Assembly: GCA_037974335.1 (NCBI GenBank)
Contig: CM075760.1
Coordinates: 25,951,197-26,015,196 of the forward strand
Direction: 5' to 3'
Source of the DNA: Prionace glauca
Lineage: Eukaryota > Chordata > Chondrichthyes > Carcharhiniformes > Carcharhinidae
Length of the DNA stretch: 64,000 bases
The position numbers and the translations under genes are program-made. The notes under the pieces are model-generated. The model saw only the letters and a list, made by a program, of their open reading frames with translations, ran no database searches and was not told the DNA's origin. Shown here piece after piece: positions 51,641 through 63,064 of this stretch (position 1 is its first letter; every line of letters starts with the position of its first letter).

Positions 51641-53402
51641 AATTAAACTGACAACAATTCACACTGGGGTTTTCTGTCACATTTTATTGAGAGATGAAAT
51701 ATAGATGGGAATGTGTGTGGGGAGAGGGGAGGGGGTGCAGGGATTGGGAAGAACACTGGAGAGACAGAGACAGGGAAATTCTATACCCCCCACCCCCCAA
51801 ATCCAAATAGAAATTCCTGGGAAAACAGAGAGAGAGAGAAAAGAATCTGGAGTCAGACAGCACAGAAACAGGCCCTTCGGCCCACTAGCTCAATGCTGGC
51901 CCATCCAATCCCAAACTACACCCCTCCCCATTCCCCAGCACTTGCTCCGTAGCCTACGATGCCTCGGAGATTAAAGTGCTCGAATTTCCCCAACCCCCTT
52001 TCCAGCTTTTACCTTGAACCCCACTCTGCGGTCCCTGAGCCAGATCTTGTTTCAAAATAAAATGTGTGGTCGCTGTCACAGTGCGGGGCAAAGGTCAGAG
52101 GCCCAGAGAGTACACAGCAAGATCCCACAGCAGCAGCAATGTGAACCTGAATCAGATGGGACACATTTCCCCCCCCCCCCCACACAACCCCCAACCCTCT
52201 TGCCTGCTGTGAGCCCCCACCCTGCTCACTCCCCTGTGTGTGGGTGTGTCTGCATCATCCCAAATCTCCACAAAGGCTGGAAATCCCTCTTAAAACTAAA
52301 CTAAACACCTTTTAAAACAAAATCCCTGTGCTGCACAGCAAGATCCCACAGGACACAGTCAGCTGTGTTGAGTTTTTTTTTAATTTGGGAAATGTTTATA
52401 CAGAGAGAGAGAGAGTGAGGCAGAGAGAGGCTGAGACAGTGAAATCACCCCCACCCCCGGGACCCTCAGAATTAAACTGGAGCCCCTGTCCCTCACTGTG
52501 GCCCCCCTCCCTCTAACAGTCTGTGTCTCTCCCCCTGCATCTAACCCATACCTCCAGCTGTTTTCATCCTTCCCTCTTTCTCTGTCTCTGTCTCCATCTG
52601 TCTCTACTACAGAACAGACAGGGAGAGAGAGAAACAGAGACTGGGAGAGAGAGACAAGGAGAGAGAGAGAGAGAGACAAGGAGATAGAGACAGAGACAGA
52701 AAAACAGATGGAGAGAGAGACAAGGAGAGAGAGAAACAGAAAGACAGAGTGACAGGGAGAGGGAGTGACAAGGAGAGAAAGGGAGAGGAACAGAGACAGG
52801 GAGAGAGAGAGAGAAACAGAGTCAGAGATAAAGAGAGATTTGATATTGAATTGTGTGCGGTCACATTATTGAGTGTCCTGTAATTTGGTGATTGTTTTAT
52901 ACAGAGAGGCAGAGAGAGAGGTGAAGACAGTGACATTCTCTCCCTGACACCCTGGCAAGTTCAGAGACACAGAAGCTGCAGACACTCACACACAAACTGC
53001 TTTGGTAAATCTCCCCAATCTCTGTCTCGCCCTCGCTCTCAGTAACTTCACTGCAGTGTTAATGTGAGCCTTACTTGTGCCATTAATAAACTTTAAAAAT
53101 TTAAGTACCCTCTATGTCCCTTTATCTCTTTCTGTCTCTTTATTTAGGTCTCCTGTCTCTCTCTCTCTCAGTAATTTCATTGCAGTGTTAATGTAAGCCT
53201 TGTGACAGTAATAAATACATTTTAAATCTTTGAACTTTAAACCCTATCTGTGACTCTGTCTGAATTCAGAGCCCAGGTCAGTGTCAGATTGAGAGGGGGG
53301 TCAGTATTGAGCAGAATGGACAGACAGTTTGATAGAAAGTTTGCAGAAACTACAGGGAGTGTTTGTAAACATGTTGGGGGTTATGGAAAGGTGAGTGTGG
53401 TG
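51641..53402 (+). repeat. Tandem array unit A (3'-truncated)
   Basis: Starts AATTAAACTGACAACAATTC. Landmarks: TTCGGCCCACTAGCTCAATG (51880), CACTCTGCGGTCCCTGAGCC (52022), two to three AG-rich blocks, GAGCCCAGGTCAGTGTCAGA (53268), GAATGGACAGACAGTTTGAT. It ends at a junction near 53400, where it jumps into unit B. Confidence 0.85.
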
Positions 53403-55556
53403 TGCCCTTCGGCCCACCAGCTCAATGCTGGCCCATCCAATCCCAATCTACACTCCTCCCATTCCCCAGCACTTGCTCCGTAGCCTACGATGCCTCGGAG
53501 ATTAAAGTGCTCGAATTTCCCCAACCCCCTTTCCAGCTTTTACCTTGAACCCCACTCTGCGGTCCCTGAGCCAGATCTCGTTTCAAAATAAAAAGCGTGG
53601 TCCCTGTCACAGTGCGGGGCAAAGGTTACAGGCCCAGTGTGTGCACAGCAAGATCCCACAGCAGCAGCAATGTGAACCTGAATCAGATGGGACACATTTC
53701 CCCCCCCACACAACCCCCAACCCTCTTGCCTGCTGTGAGCCCCCACTCTGCTCACTCCCCTGTGTGTGTGTGTGTGTCTGCATCATCCCAAATCTCCACA
53801 AAGGCTGGAAATCCCTCTTAAAACTAAACCAAACACCTTTTAAAACAAAATCCCTGTGCTGCACAGCAAGATCCCATAGGTGCAGTCAGCTGTGTTGAGT
53901 TTTTTTAATTTGGGAAATGTTTATACAGTGAGAGGGGCTGAGACATTGAAATCACCCCCACCCCCGGGACCCTCAGAATTAAACTGGAGCCCCTGTCCCT
54001 GCAGTGCACAGCAAGATCCCACAGCTGTGTCGAGTGTCTTTTTAATCCAGGAAAAATTTATACAGAGAAAGAGAGAGTGAGGCAGAGAGGGGCTGGGACA
54101 GTAAAATCAAATCCCCCAACCTCCCTGGGACACTCAGAATTAAACTGGACCACTGTCCCTCACTGATGCCCCCTCCCTCTAACAGCCTGTGTCTCTCCCC
54201 CTGCATCTAACCCACACCTACAGCTGTTTCCACCCCTCCCTCTGTCCGTCTCTGTCTCCATCTGTTTCTGCTACAGACGAGACAGGGAGAGAGAGACAGA
54301 GAGAGAAAATACAGACGGAGAGAGAGACAGAGATAGTTAGACAGAGACGAGGAGAGGAGAGAGAACAGGGAGATGCAGAGACAGATATTTGATAATGAAT
54401 TGTGTGCGGTCACATTATTGAGTGTCCTGTAATTTGGTGATTGTTTTATACAGAGAGGCAGAGAGAGAGGTGAAGGCAGTGACATTCTCTCCCTAGCACC
54501 CCAGCAAGCTCAGAGACACAGAAGCTGCAGACACTCACACACAAACTGCTTTGGTAAGTTTCCCACCATCTCTGTCTCTCTCTCTTTATCTATATCTCTG
54601 TGTGTCTACCTCCCTCTCTCTCAGTAACTTCATTGCAGTGTTAATGTGAGCCTTACTTGTGACACTAATAAACTTTAAAACTTTAAGTACCCTCTCTGTC
54701 CCTTTGTCTCTCTCTCTCTTTCTGTCTCTATCTATGTCTCTCTCTCTCTCTCAATAACTTCTTTGCAGTGTTAATGTGAGCCTTACATGTGACACTAATA
54801 AACTTTAAAAATTTAAGTACCCTCTCTCTCCCTTTATCTCTGGCTTTCTGTTTCTTTATTTAGGTCTTCTGTCTCTCTCTCTCTCTCAGTAACTTCTTTG
54901 CAGTGTTAATGTGAGCCTTGTGACAGTAATAAATAAGTTATAAAACTTTCAACTTTAAACCCTAAATCTGACTGTGTCTGAATTCAGAGCCCAGGTCAGT
55001 GCCAGATTGAGAGGGGGGTCAGTATTGAGCAGAATGGACAGACAGTTTGATAGAAAGTTTGCAGAAACTACAGGGAGTGTTTGGAAACATGTTGGGGGTT
55101 GTGGAAAGGTCAGTGTGTAACAAGCTGAGGGAAGGGGTTTCCAGTTCACATCTTGCTGCTGTTTGGGGCAGTGGGAGTTCCCTTTGCATTTCCAGGGAGC
55201 TGTGAACCCTCAGGGCTTTCTGCCTATCTCTGTTTGAACAGTTTAATATGTTTAAACACTCAGACCTCTGGCCCTTGTTGGGAATATCAGAATATCTCAC
55301 TGCCCACCCCCCCAGTACACACACCCCCCCACAAACACCCCACCCTGTGTGTGTGTGTTGTCCCAAGTCTGGAGACTTCCCCACAGTCCCCTGAAAGTTT
55401 TTAACCTCCCTCTGAGAACCCCCCCTTTTTAAAACAAAATCCCTCTGGTGCACAGCAAGATCCCACAGGACACAGTCAGTTGTGTGGAGTGTTTTTTACT
55501 TTGGGAAATGTTTATACAGAGAGAGAGAGAGTGAGGCAGAGAGAGGCTGAGACAGA
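53403..55556 (+). repeat. Tandem array unit B (5'-truncated)
   Basis: Starts inside the unit at CCCTTCGGCCCACCAGCTCA and runs through the same landmarks (53552, 54985), then a piece absent from unit A: CAAGCTGAGGGAAGGGGTTT, CACATCTTGCTGCTGTTTGG. It includes SINE-tail repeats (CAGTAACTTC(A/T)TTGCAGTG) every 130-140 bases. Confidence 0.85.
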
Positions 55557-57800
55557 AATTAAACTGACAACAATTCACACTGGGGTTTTCTGTCACATTT
55601 TATTGAGAGATGAAATATAGATGGGAATGTGTGTGGGGAGAGGGGAGGGGGTGCAGGGATTGGGAAGAACACTGGAGAGACAGGGAAATTCTCTACCCCC
55701 CCCCCCCCCCCAATCCAAATAGAAATTCCTGGGAAAACAGAGAGAGAGGGAAAAGAATCTGGAGTCAGACAGCACAGAAACAGGCCCTTCGGCCCACCAG
55801 CTCAATGCTGGCCCATCAAATCCCAATCTACACCCCTCCCCATTCCCCAGCACTTGCTCCGTAGCCTACGATGCCTCGGAGATTAAAGTGCTCGAATTTC
55901 CCCAACCCCCTTTCCAGCTTTTACCTTGAACCCCACTCTGCAGTCCCTGAGCCAGATCTCGTTTCAAAATAAAACGTGTGGTCGCTGTCACAGTGCGGGG
56001 CAAAGGTTACAGGCCCAGAGAGTACACAGCAAGATCCCATAGCAGCAGCAATGTGAACCTGAATCAGATGGGACACATTTCCCCCCCCCCCCACACAACC
56101 CCCAACCCTCTCGCCTGCTGTGAGCCCCCACCCCGCTCACTACCCTGTGTGTGTGTGTGTGTCTGCATCATCCCAAATCTCCACAAAGGCTGGAAATCCC
56201 TCTTAAAACTAAACCAAACACCTTTTAAAACAAAATCCCTGTGCTGCACAGCAAGATCCCATAGTTGCAGTCAGCTGTGTTGAGTTTTTTTTAATTTGGG
56301 AAATGTTTATACAGAGAGAGAGAGAGTGAGGCAGAGAGAGGCTGAGACAGTGAAATCACCCCCACCCCCCGGGACCCTCAGAATTAAACTGGAGCCCCTG
56401 TCCCTGCAGTGCACAGCAAGATCCCACAGTCAGCTGTGTCGAGTGTCTTTTTAATCCAGGAAAAATTTATGCAGAGAAAGAGAGAGTGAGGCACAGAGGG
56501 GCGGGGACAGTAAAATCCAATCCCCCAACCTCCCTGGGACACTCAGAATTAAACTGGACCCCTGTCCCTCACTGATGCCCCCCTCCCTCTAACAGCCTGT
56601 GTCTCTCCCCCTGCATCTAACCCACACCTACAGCTGTTTTCATCCCTCCCTCTGTCCGTCTCTGTCTCCATCTGTTTCTGCTACAGACGAGACAGGGAGA
56701 GAGAGAGAGAGAGACAGAGAGAGAAAATACAGACAGAGAGAGAGACAGAGATAGTTCGACAGAGACGAGGAGAGGAGAGAGAACAGGGAGATACAGAGAG
56801 AGAGATTTGATATTGAATTGTGTGCCATCACATTATTGAGTGTCCTGTAATTTGGTGATTGTTTTATACAGAGAGGCAGAGAGAGAGGTGAAGACAGTGG
56901 CATTCTCTCCCTGACACCCCGGCAAGCTCAGAGACACAGAAGCTGCAGACACTCACAGACACAAACTGCTTTGGTAAGTTTCCCACCATCTCTGTCTCTC
57001 TCTCTTTATCGATGTCTCTGTGTGTCTATCTCCCTCTCTCTCAGTAACTTCATTGCAGTGTTAATGTGAGCCTTACTTGTGACACTAATAAACTTTAAAA
57101 CTTTAAGTACCCTCTCTGTCCCTTTGTCTCTCTCTCTCTTTCTGTCTCTATCTATGTCTCTCTCTCTCTCTCTCAGTAACTTCTTTGCAGTGTTAATGTC
57201 AGCCTTGTGACAGCAATAAATACATTTTAAATCTTTGAACTTTAAACCCTATCTGTGACTCTGTCTGAACTCAGAGCCCAGGTCAGTGCCAGATTGAGAG
57301 GGGGGTCAGTATTGAGTAGAATGGACAGACAGTTTGATAGAAAGTTTGCAGAAACTACAGGGAGTGTTTGTAAACATGTTGGGGGTTGTGGAAAGGTCAG
57401 TATGTAACAAGCTGAGGGAAGGGGTTTCCAGTTCACATCTTGCTGCTGTTTGGGGCAGTGGGAGTTCCCTTTGCATTTCCAGGGAGCTGTGAACCCTCAG
57501 GGCTTTCTGCCTGTCTCTGTTTGAACAGTTTAATATGTTTAAACACTCAGACCTCTGGCCCTTGTTGGGAATATCAGAATATCTCACTGCCCACCCCCCC
57601 CAGTACACACACCCCCCCCACAAACCCCCCACCCTGTGTGTGTGTGTCTGTTGTCCCAAGTCTGGAGAATTCCCCACAGTCCCCTGAAAGTTTTTAACCT
57701 CCCTCTGAGAAAACCCCCCGTTTTTAAAACAAAATCCCTGTGGTGCACAGCAAGATCCCACAGGACACAGTCAGCTGTGTGGAGTGTTTTTTACTTTGGG
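55557..57800 (+). repeat. Tandem array unit C (complete, about 2.25 kb)
   Basis: Full unit with landmarks at 55931 (CCACTCTGCAGTCCCTGAGC), 56849, 57281 and 57410. About 95% alike to unit B by eye. Open frames of ~145-150 codons on the minus strand recur in B and C but contain only low-complexity or spurious residues. Confidence 0.85.
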
Positions 57801-57942
57801 AAATGTTTATACAGAGATTGAATACAGAGTTTTTTACTTTGGGAAATGTTTATACAGAGTCTGCACATTCTCCCCCTGTCTGTGTGGGTTTTTTTCCCAA
57901 AGTCCAAAGGACTTGCTGGTTCGGTGCATTGAGCATTTTCCC

Positions 57943-58126
57943 TCATGTGAATATTGAACGATATTATCCGTGATTGGAGTTTCCAGAAGGAGTTCCCCTT
58001 TTTCTATAACCTGACACCGCACACAAACCGTGTTCTTCACTCCCCACAGGGGGATATTGTCTGGAGATTGAAGTTGGGATTATTTCAGACTGCAAATTGT
58101 ACATTCGATACAGTTATCAGATCCCT
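57943..58126 (-). repeat. Short inverted-repeat arm 1
   Basis: Reverse complement matches 58815-58999 (ATTGTACATTCGATACAGTT / TTTATAACC region) at about 93%. Third copy at 39830-40010. Confidence 0.88.
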
Positions 58127-58197
58127 TCAAATGATAGTGTTTTCAATCGTGAAAATATCATTGCGTGAAATTTAGATAATTATAATGGAAATATTAA

Positions 58198-58258
58198 CGT
58201 TTATTTCTTAGTGTCACAAGTAGGATTACATTAACATTGCAATGAAGTTACTGTGACA
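58198..58258 (-). mobile_element. SINE tail fragment
   Basis: TTAGTGTCACAAGTAGGATT, then GCAATGAAGTTACTGTGACA. Confidence 0.6.
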
Positions 58259-58294
58259 AACCGTTCTCAGGATCTGTGTGTATGTTCGCACGCT

Positions 58295-58698
58295 TGTAAG
58301 TCTGTGTGTGTGTGTGTGTGTGTTTGTCTGTGTGTGTGTGTGTGTGTGTGCCCCTGTAAGTCTGTTTGTGTGTGTGTTTGTCAGTGTGTGCGTGTGTTTG
58401 TCAGTGTGTGTGCGTATGACCCTGTAAGTCTGTGTATGTGTGTGTGTGTGTGTGCCCCTGTAAGTCTGTGTATGTGTGTGTTTGTCAGTGTGTGCGTGTG
58501 TTTGTCAGTGTGTGTGCGTATGACCCTGTAAGTCTGTGTATGTGTCTGTGTGTGTGTGCCCCTGTAAGTCTGTGTATGTGTGTGTGTGTGCGCTCTCCTG
58601 TAAGTCTCTGTGTGTGTGTTTGTCAGTATGTGTGTGTGTGCCTCTGTACGTCTGTGTATGTGTGTGTGTGTATGTGTGTGTGTGTGTGTGTGTGTCCC
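58295..58698 (+). repeat. GT-rich minisatellite with CCCTGTAAGTCTGTG units
   Basis: (TGTG)n punctuated by C(C/T)CCTGTAAGTCTG(T) about every 45-65 bases. Confidence 0.95.
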
Positions 58699-58699
58699 T

Positions 58700-59200
58700 T
58701 GTAAATGTCTCTGCCCTTGTGCCCTTGTAAAACAAAACCTTGAAAATTTCTGACAAACGAAGTACAGAGGGCAGAAAAGTTTACACACTAAGATTCTGAA
58801 TGTGATTAACATCTGACAACTGCATCGAATGTACAATTTGCAGTCTGAAATAATCCCAACTTCAATCTCCGGACAATATCCCCCTGTGGGGAATGAAGAA
58901 CACGATTTATGTGCGGTGTCAGGTTATAAAAAGGGGGGGAGGGGGAACTCCTTCTGGAAACTCCAATCACGGATAATATCTTTCAATATTCACATTTCAG
59001 TGGTTCCCAGACTCACAAATACCAGCGCCTGCAGTTACAGTGAGCCGCCAGCAGATGGTGGTGCTGCATCACTCTAATCACAAAAAAGTGCAGCAGGTTT
59101 GAGGAGAGATTTGGGGAAAATTTATTTCCCTGTTTCTCCAGACAGGGAACAATTAGTAAAGCAACTGCATTAATCTCTCTGTCTGTAATATTCATTTTAA
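58700..59200 (+). repeat. Duplicated ~0.5-kb block (copy 2) with TATA-like and CTCF-like motifs
   Basis: Counterpart of 39695-40215. TATA-like GGTTATAAAAAGG at about 58921, CCAGCAGATGGTGG at 59048-59061. Its 58815-58999 part is the second arm of the short inverted repeat. Confidence 0.8.
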
Positions 59201-59229
59201 CGGCCTTTATTAACATTGTGTCAGTCCTG

Positions 59230-59420
59230 GATAGATAAAATATTCCCATTTTGAAGCTTTTGGTCTACATTATACAAGTTACCCTGATGCAGGAAAAGAC
59301 CACCGGAGTTGGAATGAAAATGTTGAACCCTCATTCCTGTCACGATTTTCACTGACTTTTTACTGTGTTTACGCCAGTCCAACGCCGGCATACCCACATC
59401 ACGATTTTCCCTGCCAGTTA
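59230..59420 (-). repeat. Dispersed repeat fragment
   Basis: TTTACGCCAGTCCAACGCCG, then GCATACCCACATCACGATTT. Confidence 0.5.
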
Positions 59421-59568
59421 TAAACATCAACAGATTTCACATTTATTTAGCAGGAAAGGTTTTGGTGTTGGTTCTTGAGCAACAGGCGGTCCCTAAAACA
59501 TAATAAACAAAGAGGTTAAATGTTGCTTCAATTGTTTCTGTTGGTTATTCTCTTTCTCTTATGAACGC

Positions 59569-60697
59569 GCATCTCTGACATCTCCTCCACTCACACAACC
59601 CTGTGAGATGTCTGTACTGATCTTATTGTGGCATCATGAGCGTTCCACATACAACATGAGTTCCATCTATAAATTCTCATCTTGAACATTTCAATTGAAA
59701 TTTCAAGGCGAGCAGAGGTTTCTGAGCAGAATGGTTCAGATTCCCATCCCCTTTAATGTGAACAAGTTGTTTCTGATTTCCCTACAGAGGTTGTCTATTA
59801 AACATTGACTGAACACAGGGGGTGAATGTGAGAAACTGAAGTTTCCAGTTGAAGAGGTTCCCAGTGTCTCTGAGCAGCTGAACTGGGGAAGTCTTTGGGC
59901 AGAGAATCAGCTGCTGCTATTTCCCTTCCTGACCACCGGGGGTCGCTATAACACGCCCGGGCGCTGCTCCGCCCAGTGTCACCTCTTGCCCACTCCGGCC
60001 CGGCCGCTGCTCGTTGGCGGAACATCCGGGGCCTGTAGAGAGGCGGGGACAGCCGCCATATTGCAGTGACGTCACCTTCAGCCCCTCCCCCCGTCGAGGA
60101 AAAAGCGACGGTTGAGAAATGTAGAAAGTGAGAGAAATTCCCACCCGGAAATCCCACCCGGAGCGGAATTAAAATTAAATAAAATACATATTTTTATAAA
60201 GAGGCAGGTGGCGGAACCGCGCATGTGCGGTAGTATTTTCCCAGAGCGCACCGCGCGGGTGTGATTGAAAAACAGACGGAATAAAAACAGAAACGATTTT
60301 CCCGAATGGAGAAGGAACAGAAAGTCTGACGGGTGAGGATGTGAATAATAATCATCAAGATTCAACATATTAAGAGATTCAAATGTCACTGCCTGGGCGC
60401 ATGTGCAGGAGGGGAATTCCCCCAGAGTGCAGCGCGCGGGACGCCGTCTCCCCTGGCAACGCAAGATGGCCGCTGCCGGCGGCGGGTGTGATTGTGGCAC
60501 AGGCGCAGTGAGGTCTGCCTGCAGCCCATTGTCCAGATTGCCCCCCAGTGGATGTGGTGGGGAGGTGCAGCAGATGGAGCAACAATCCCAGTTTCAATGG
60601 GGGGAGAGAAGCTGCAATTCTGCTCCCTGTTGTTCACTCCTCTCCCCAGTCTCAGCATTGCAGAGTGTTTAAACAAGAGGATGCATTGTCACAGCAG
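59569..60697 (-). repeat. Right arm of the large inverted repeat (promoter-like CpG block)
   Basis: Reverse complement of 35195-36371. Keeps CAGTGACGTCACCTTC (60065), CCGCCATATTGCAG, GCGCATGTGCGGTAGTATTT, and the GCAAGATGGCCGCTG block once where the left arm has two tandem copies. Confidence 0.9.
59925..60240 (-). promoter_or_regulatory. CRE/YY1/NRF1-type promoter in the right arm
   Basis: The minus-strand counterpart of the promoter at 35690-36010, with TGACGTCA conserved. The two would fire toward each other into the 23-kb interval. Confidence 0.5.
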
Positions 60698-60704
60698 CAG
60701 GGTC

Positions 60705-61040
60705 TCCTCGTCCTTCCGGTAGTAAGGTGACCAGAACTGGACGCAGTTCTCCAAATGCGGTCTAACCAACTTTCTGCACAACTGTAGCATTAGACGCCAG
60801 CTCCTATACTATATACCCCTTCCTATAAAGGCTAGTATTCCGTAAGCTTTCTTCGCAACCTTCTCCACCTGTGTTGCCACCTTCAGAGACTTGAGCACTT
60901 GCAGTCCCGGGTCCCTCTGCATTTCTATACTCTTAACTGGTCTACCCTTTATCATGTAATTCCCCTCTACATTATTCCTTCCAAAATGCATCACCTCGCA
61001 TTTATCAGGATCAATATCTATCTTGAGAAATTTGCCTACC
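60705..61040 (-). mobile_element. CR1 RT C-terminal remnant
   Basis: Open piece with MMHFGRNNVEGNYMIKGRPV, EMQRDPGLQV, KVAKKAYGILAFIGRGI. It cuts off the right inverted-repeat arm. Confidence 0.85.
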
Positions 61041-61159
61041 TCGGAATTCCTCCCACAGAAATATTACCACGATGCCACTGTCACCCTTTCAACATTGATA
61101 GATTACTTACAGCAGAGAAGAAGACCGCTTTGAATCGTCATGTATGCGTTTGCCCTCTA

Positions 61160-61580
61160 AAAGACCAGTTCATCCAATAACACTCTGTACCTCACAGTCT
61201 AGCATTTTGTTCATTTTCAGACAATTATCCAATCCCATTTTGAACCCATTAATTGGCTCTGCCTGCAGCACACTCTCAAACAGCACATTCCAGGTCTGGA
61301 TCACTCACTGTCTGAAAATGTTTTTTCCTGATGTCTCCATGTTTCCTTCACCAATTTACTTCAACCCGTGCCCTCTGTGTCAAAATCCTTCTGCCATTGA
61401 AAGTTTCTCTCTATCTACTCTGTCAAGACCCCTCAGGATTTTGAATGCCTCATTACAGTCACATCAGCAACTTTCTGTGAAGAAACTTAGTCCCAAACTC
61501 TCCAAAATATGTTCGCCACTGAAGTTTCTGATCTCTGGAATTATTCTCGTGTTTTCCTCCTGCATCCAGTCCTCTGATTT
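61160..61580 (-). mobile_element. Old LINE (CR1/L2-like) remnant
   Basis: CCAATCCCATTTTGAACCCA, GCAGCACACTCTCAAACAGC, TCAAGACCCCTCAGGATTTT: complement of a decayed CR1-like C-terminal region. Confidence 0.55.
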
Positions 61581-61744
61581 TACATTCTGCCTTACGTTCG
61601 GTCAGTTAGTGCTAGCTTGAACACATGAAACACCCTTCATGCCCTGGAGTGAAGATTCGGAGCAAATTCATTTCTCATTTCTGGCGGACTAAGGGGAATC
61701 AGACAAGGTTAATGGCAGTTTAAATGCTGCTGGTCCTCCATAAG

Positions 61745-62175
61745 ACCATAGGAAAGAAACATGAGAAATAGGAGCAGGAGTAGGCCATCTAGCCCTTCGA
61801 GTCTGCCCCGCCATTCAATAAGATCATGGCTGATCTGAAGTGGATCAGTTCCACTTTCCCGCTTTCTCCCCATAACCCTTAATTCCCTTGTCTGTCAAAA
61901 TCTACCCGTGTCTTAAATATATTCAACGAGGTAGCCTCCACCACTTCAATGGGCAGAGAATTCCAAAGATTCACCATCCCTTTGAGTGAAGAAGTTCCTC
62001 CTCAACTCTGACCTAAAGTGCACCTCTCCCCCCCTTATCTTGAGGCTGTGCTCTCTAGTCCTGCTATCCTTTCTAAGTGGGAAGAATCCCTCTCCCTCTA
62101 CCCTATCCATCCCTTTCATTATCTTATACGTCTCTATAACATCCCCCCTCATCCTTCTAAACTCCATGACAGACC
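61745..62175 (-). mobile_element. CR1 3' segment
   Basis: Minus strand: EFRRMRGDVIETYKIMKGMD, RVEGEGFFPLRKDSRTREHS, then the 3' tail GGAGTAGGCCATCTAGCCCT complement. One in-frame break near the C-terminus. Confidence 0.85.
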
Positions 62176-62439
62176 AGTTTATGAGTGAATTCACTGAGGT
62201 TCTCCTCATTCTTCATTCATTCTGTCTCTGGATTTGATCAGAAAAAGGCAGAGATGAAGGTGTCTTTACACGGGTGGGTCACTGGGTGGCGCAGTGACTC
62301 TGTCTCTAGAGGGTCCTGAGTTCAACCACATCCCACCCATGACTGGGGGGGACATGACTATCTGGGAAAGGGGGGGAAACCGGATCATAGGGAAATGGAG
62401 CGGAGTTGATGGGTTTAGGAGAACGGAATTAAGCCAAGA
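62176..62439. other. No gene seen; possible SINE head
   Basis: TGGGTGGCGCAGTGACTCTG and CCTGAGTTCAACC near 62283-62330 recall a tRNA-like head but are too weak to call. Confidence 0.3.
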
Positions 62440-62930
62440 CCGGGATGGTTAAATTTTTATTCAAAATTTATTTAAAAATTCAGAGAATATTTTACAGCGA
62501 AATTGTTTTTTTTTAAAGTTAGGAAAGTGAACATAGCGATCGAGGGTCACATTGAGAACAGGAGACATGTACGGAGAATCCGTCAATATTTGTACATCTG
62601 TTACATTAACCAGAAAGAGAATACAGATCCTTAACAGAAAGAGGAATTAACAAACGTGAATAAGGAATGAGAAATTATTTATACATTAAGTTTACACTAG
62701 GGGGGAAACTATTAACCACAATAACATTATAACAAAAAAAACCTCGTACTTTTCACACTGAAAACTGAAATAATGTCTATTGTTGCCTCAGTTACAGATC
62801 CAGAATGATAAACTGAGAGAAATTTACTGATAGATTCACCGAGAGCAGATATTGTATTGGAGCCATACACAGATCTTTATAATCAGCTGAGGGAAATCTG
62901 CAGCGTCCAAAATTCAACCCATCATTTGAT
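62440..62930 (-). CDS. IgM-type heavy chain, last membrane exon (M2) and 3' UTR
   Basis: Minus strand. The acceptor TTTATTTTACAG is followed by ATC AAA TGA (62930-62922), which adds Ile-Lys-stop to the membrane form, like the VK-stop end of vertebrate IgM. The 3' UTR runs left to minus-strand AATAAA signals at 62467-62472 and 62456-62461. The 62440-62640 part pairs with the orphan copy at 43640-43858. The coding part is only nine bases; the rest is UTR. Confidence 0.88.
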
Positions 62931-63064
62931 CTGTAAAATAAAGAGGCAATATTGAAGCAGATGTTTCTGATGCGGGACATTAATGTTTTTAATCAGTGAA
63001 ACAATGAGAGATTTTTCAAATCCATTCTGTCAGTGTGAAATGTGAGTGAATTGAATCATCTCAC

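Noticed and set aside
55019-57761. Conserved ~145-151-codon minus-strand frames in array units B and C
   Set aside because: Conservation follows from recent duplication of the whole unit; the residues resemble no domain and the frame is missing in unit A.
58253-58836. Cysteine-rich frames (CVCVCV) on the plus strand and HTHT on the minus strand
   Set aside because: Microsatellite translation; no signal peptide or fixed cysteine spacing.
62276-62335. tRNA gene near TGGGTGGCGCAGTGACTCTG
   Set aside because: It has a possible A box and weak B box, but no anticodon stem or acceptor pairing; at best a SINE head.
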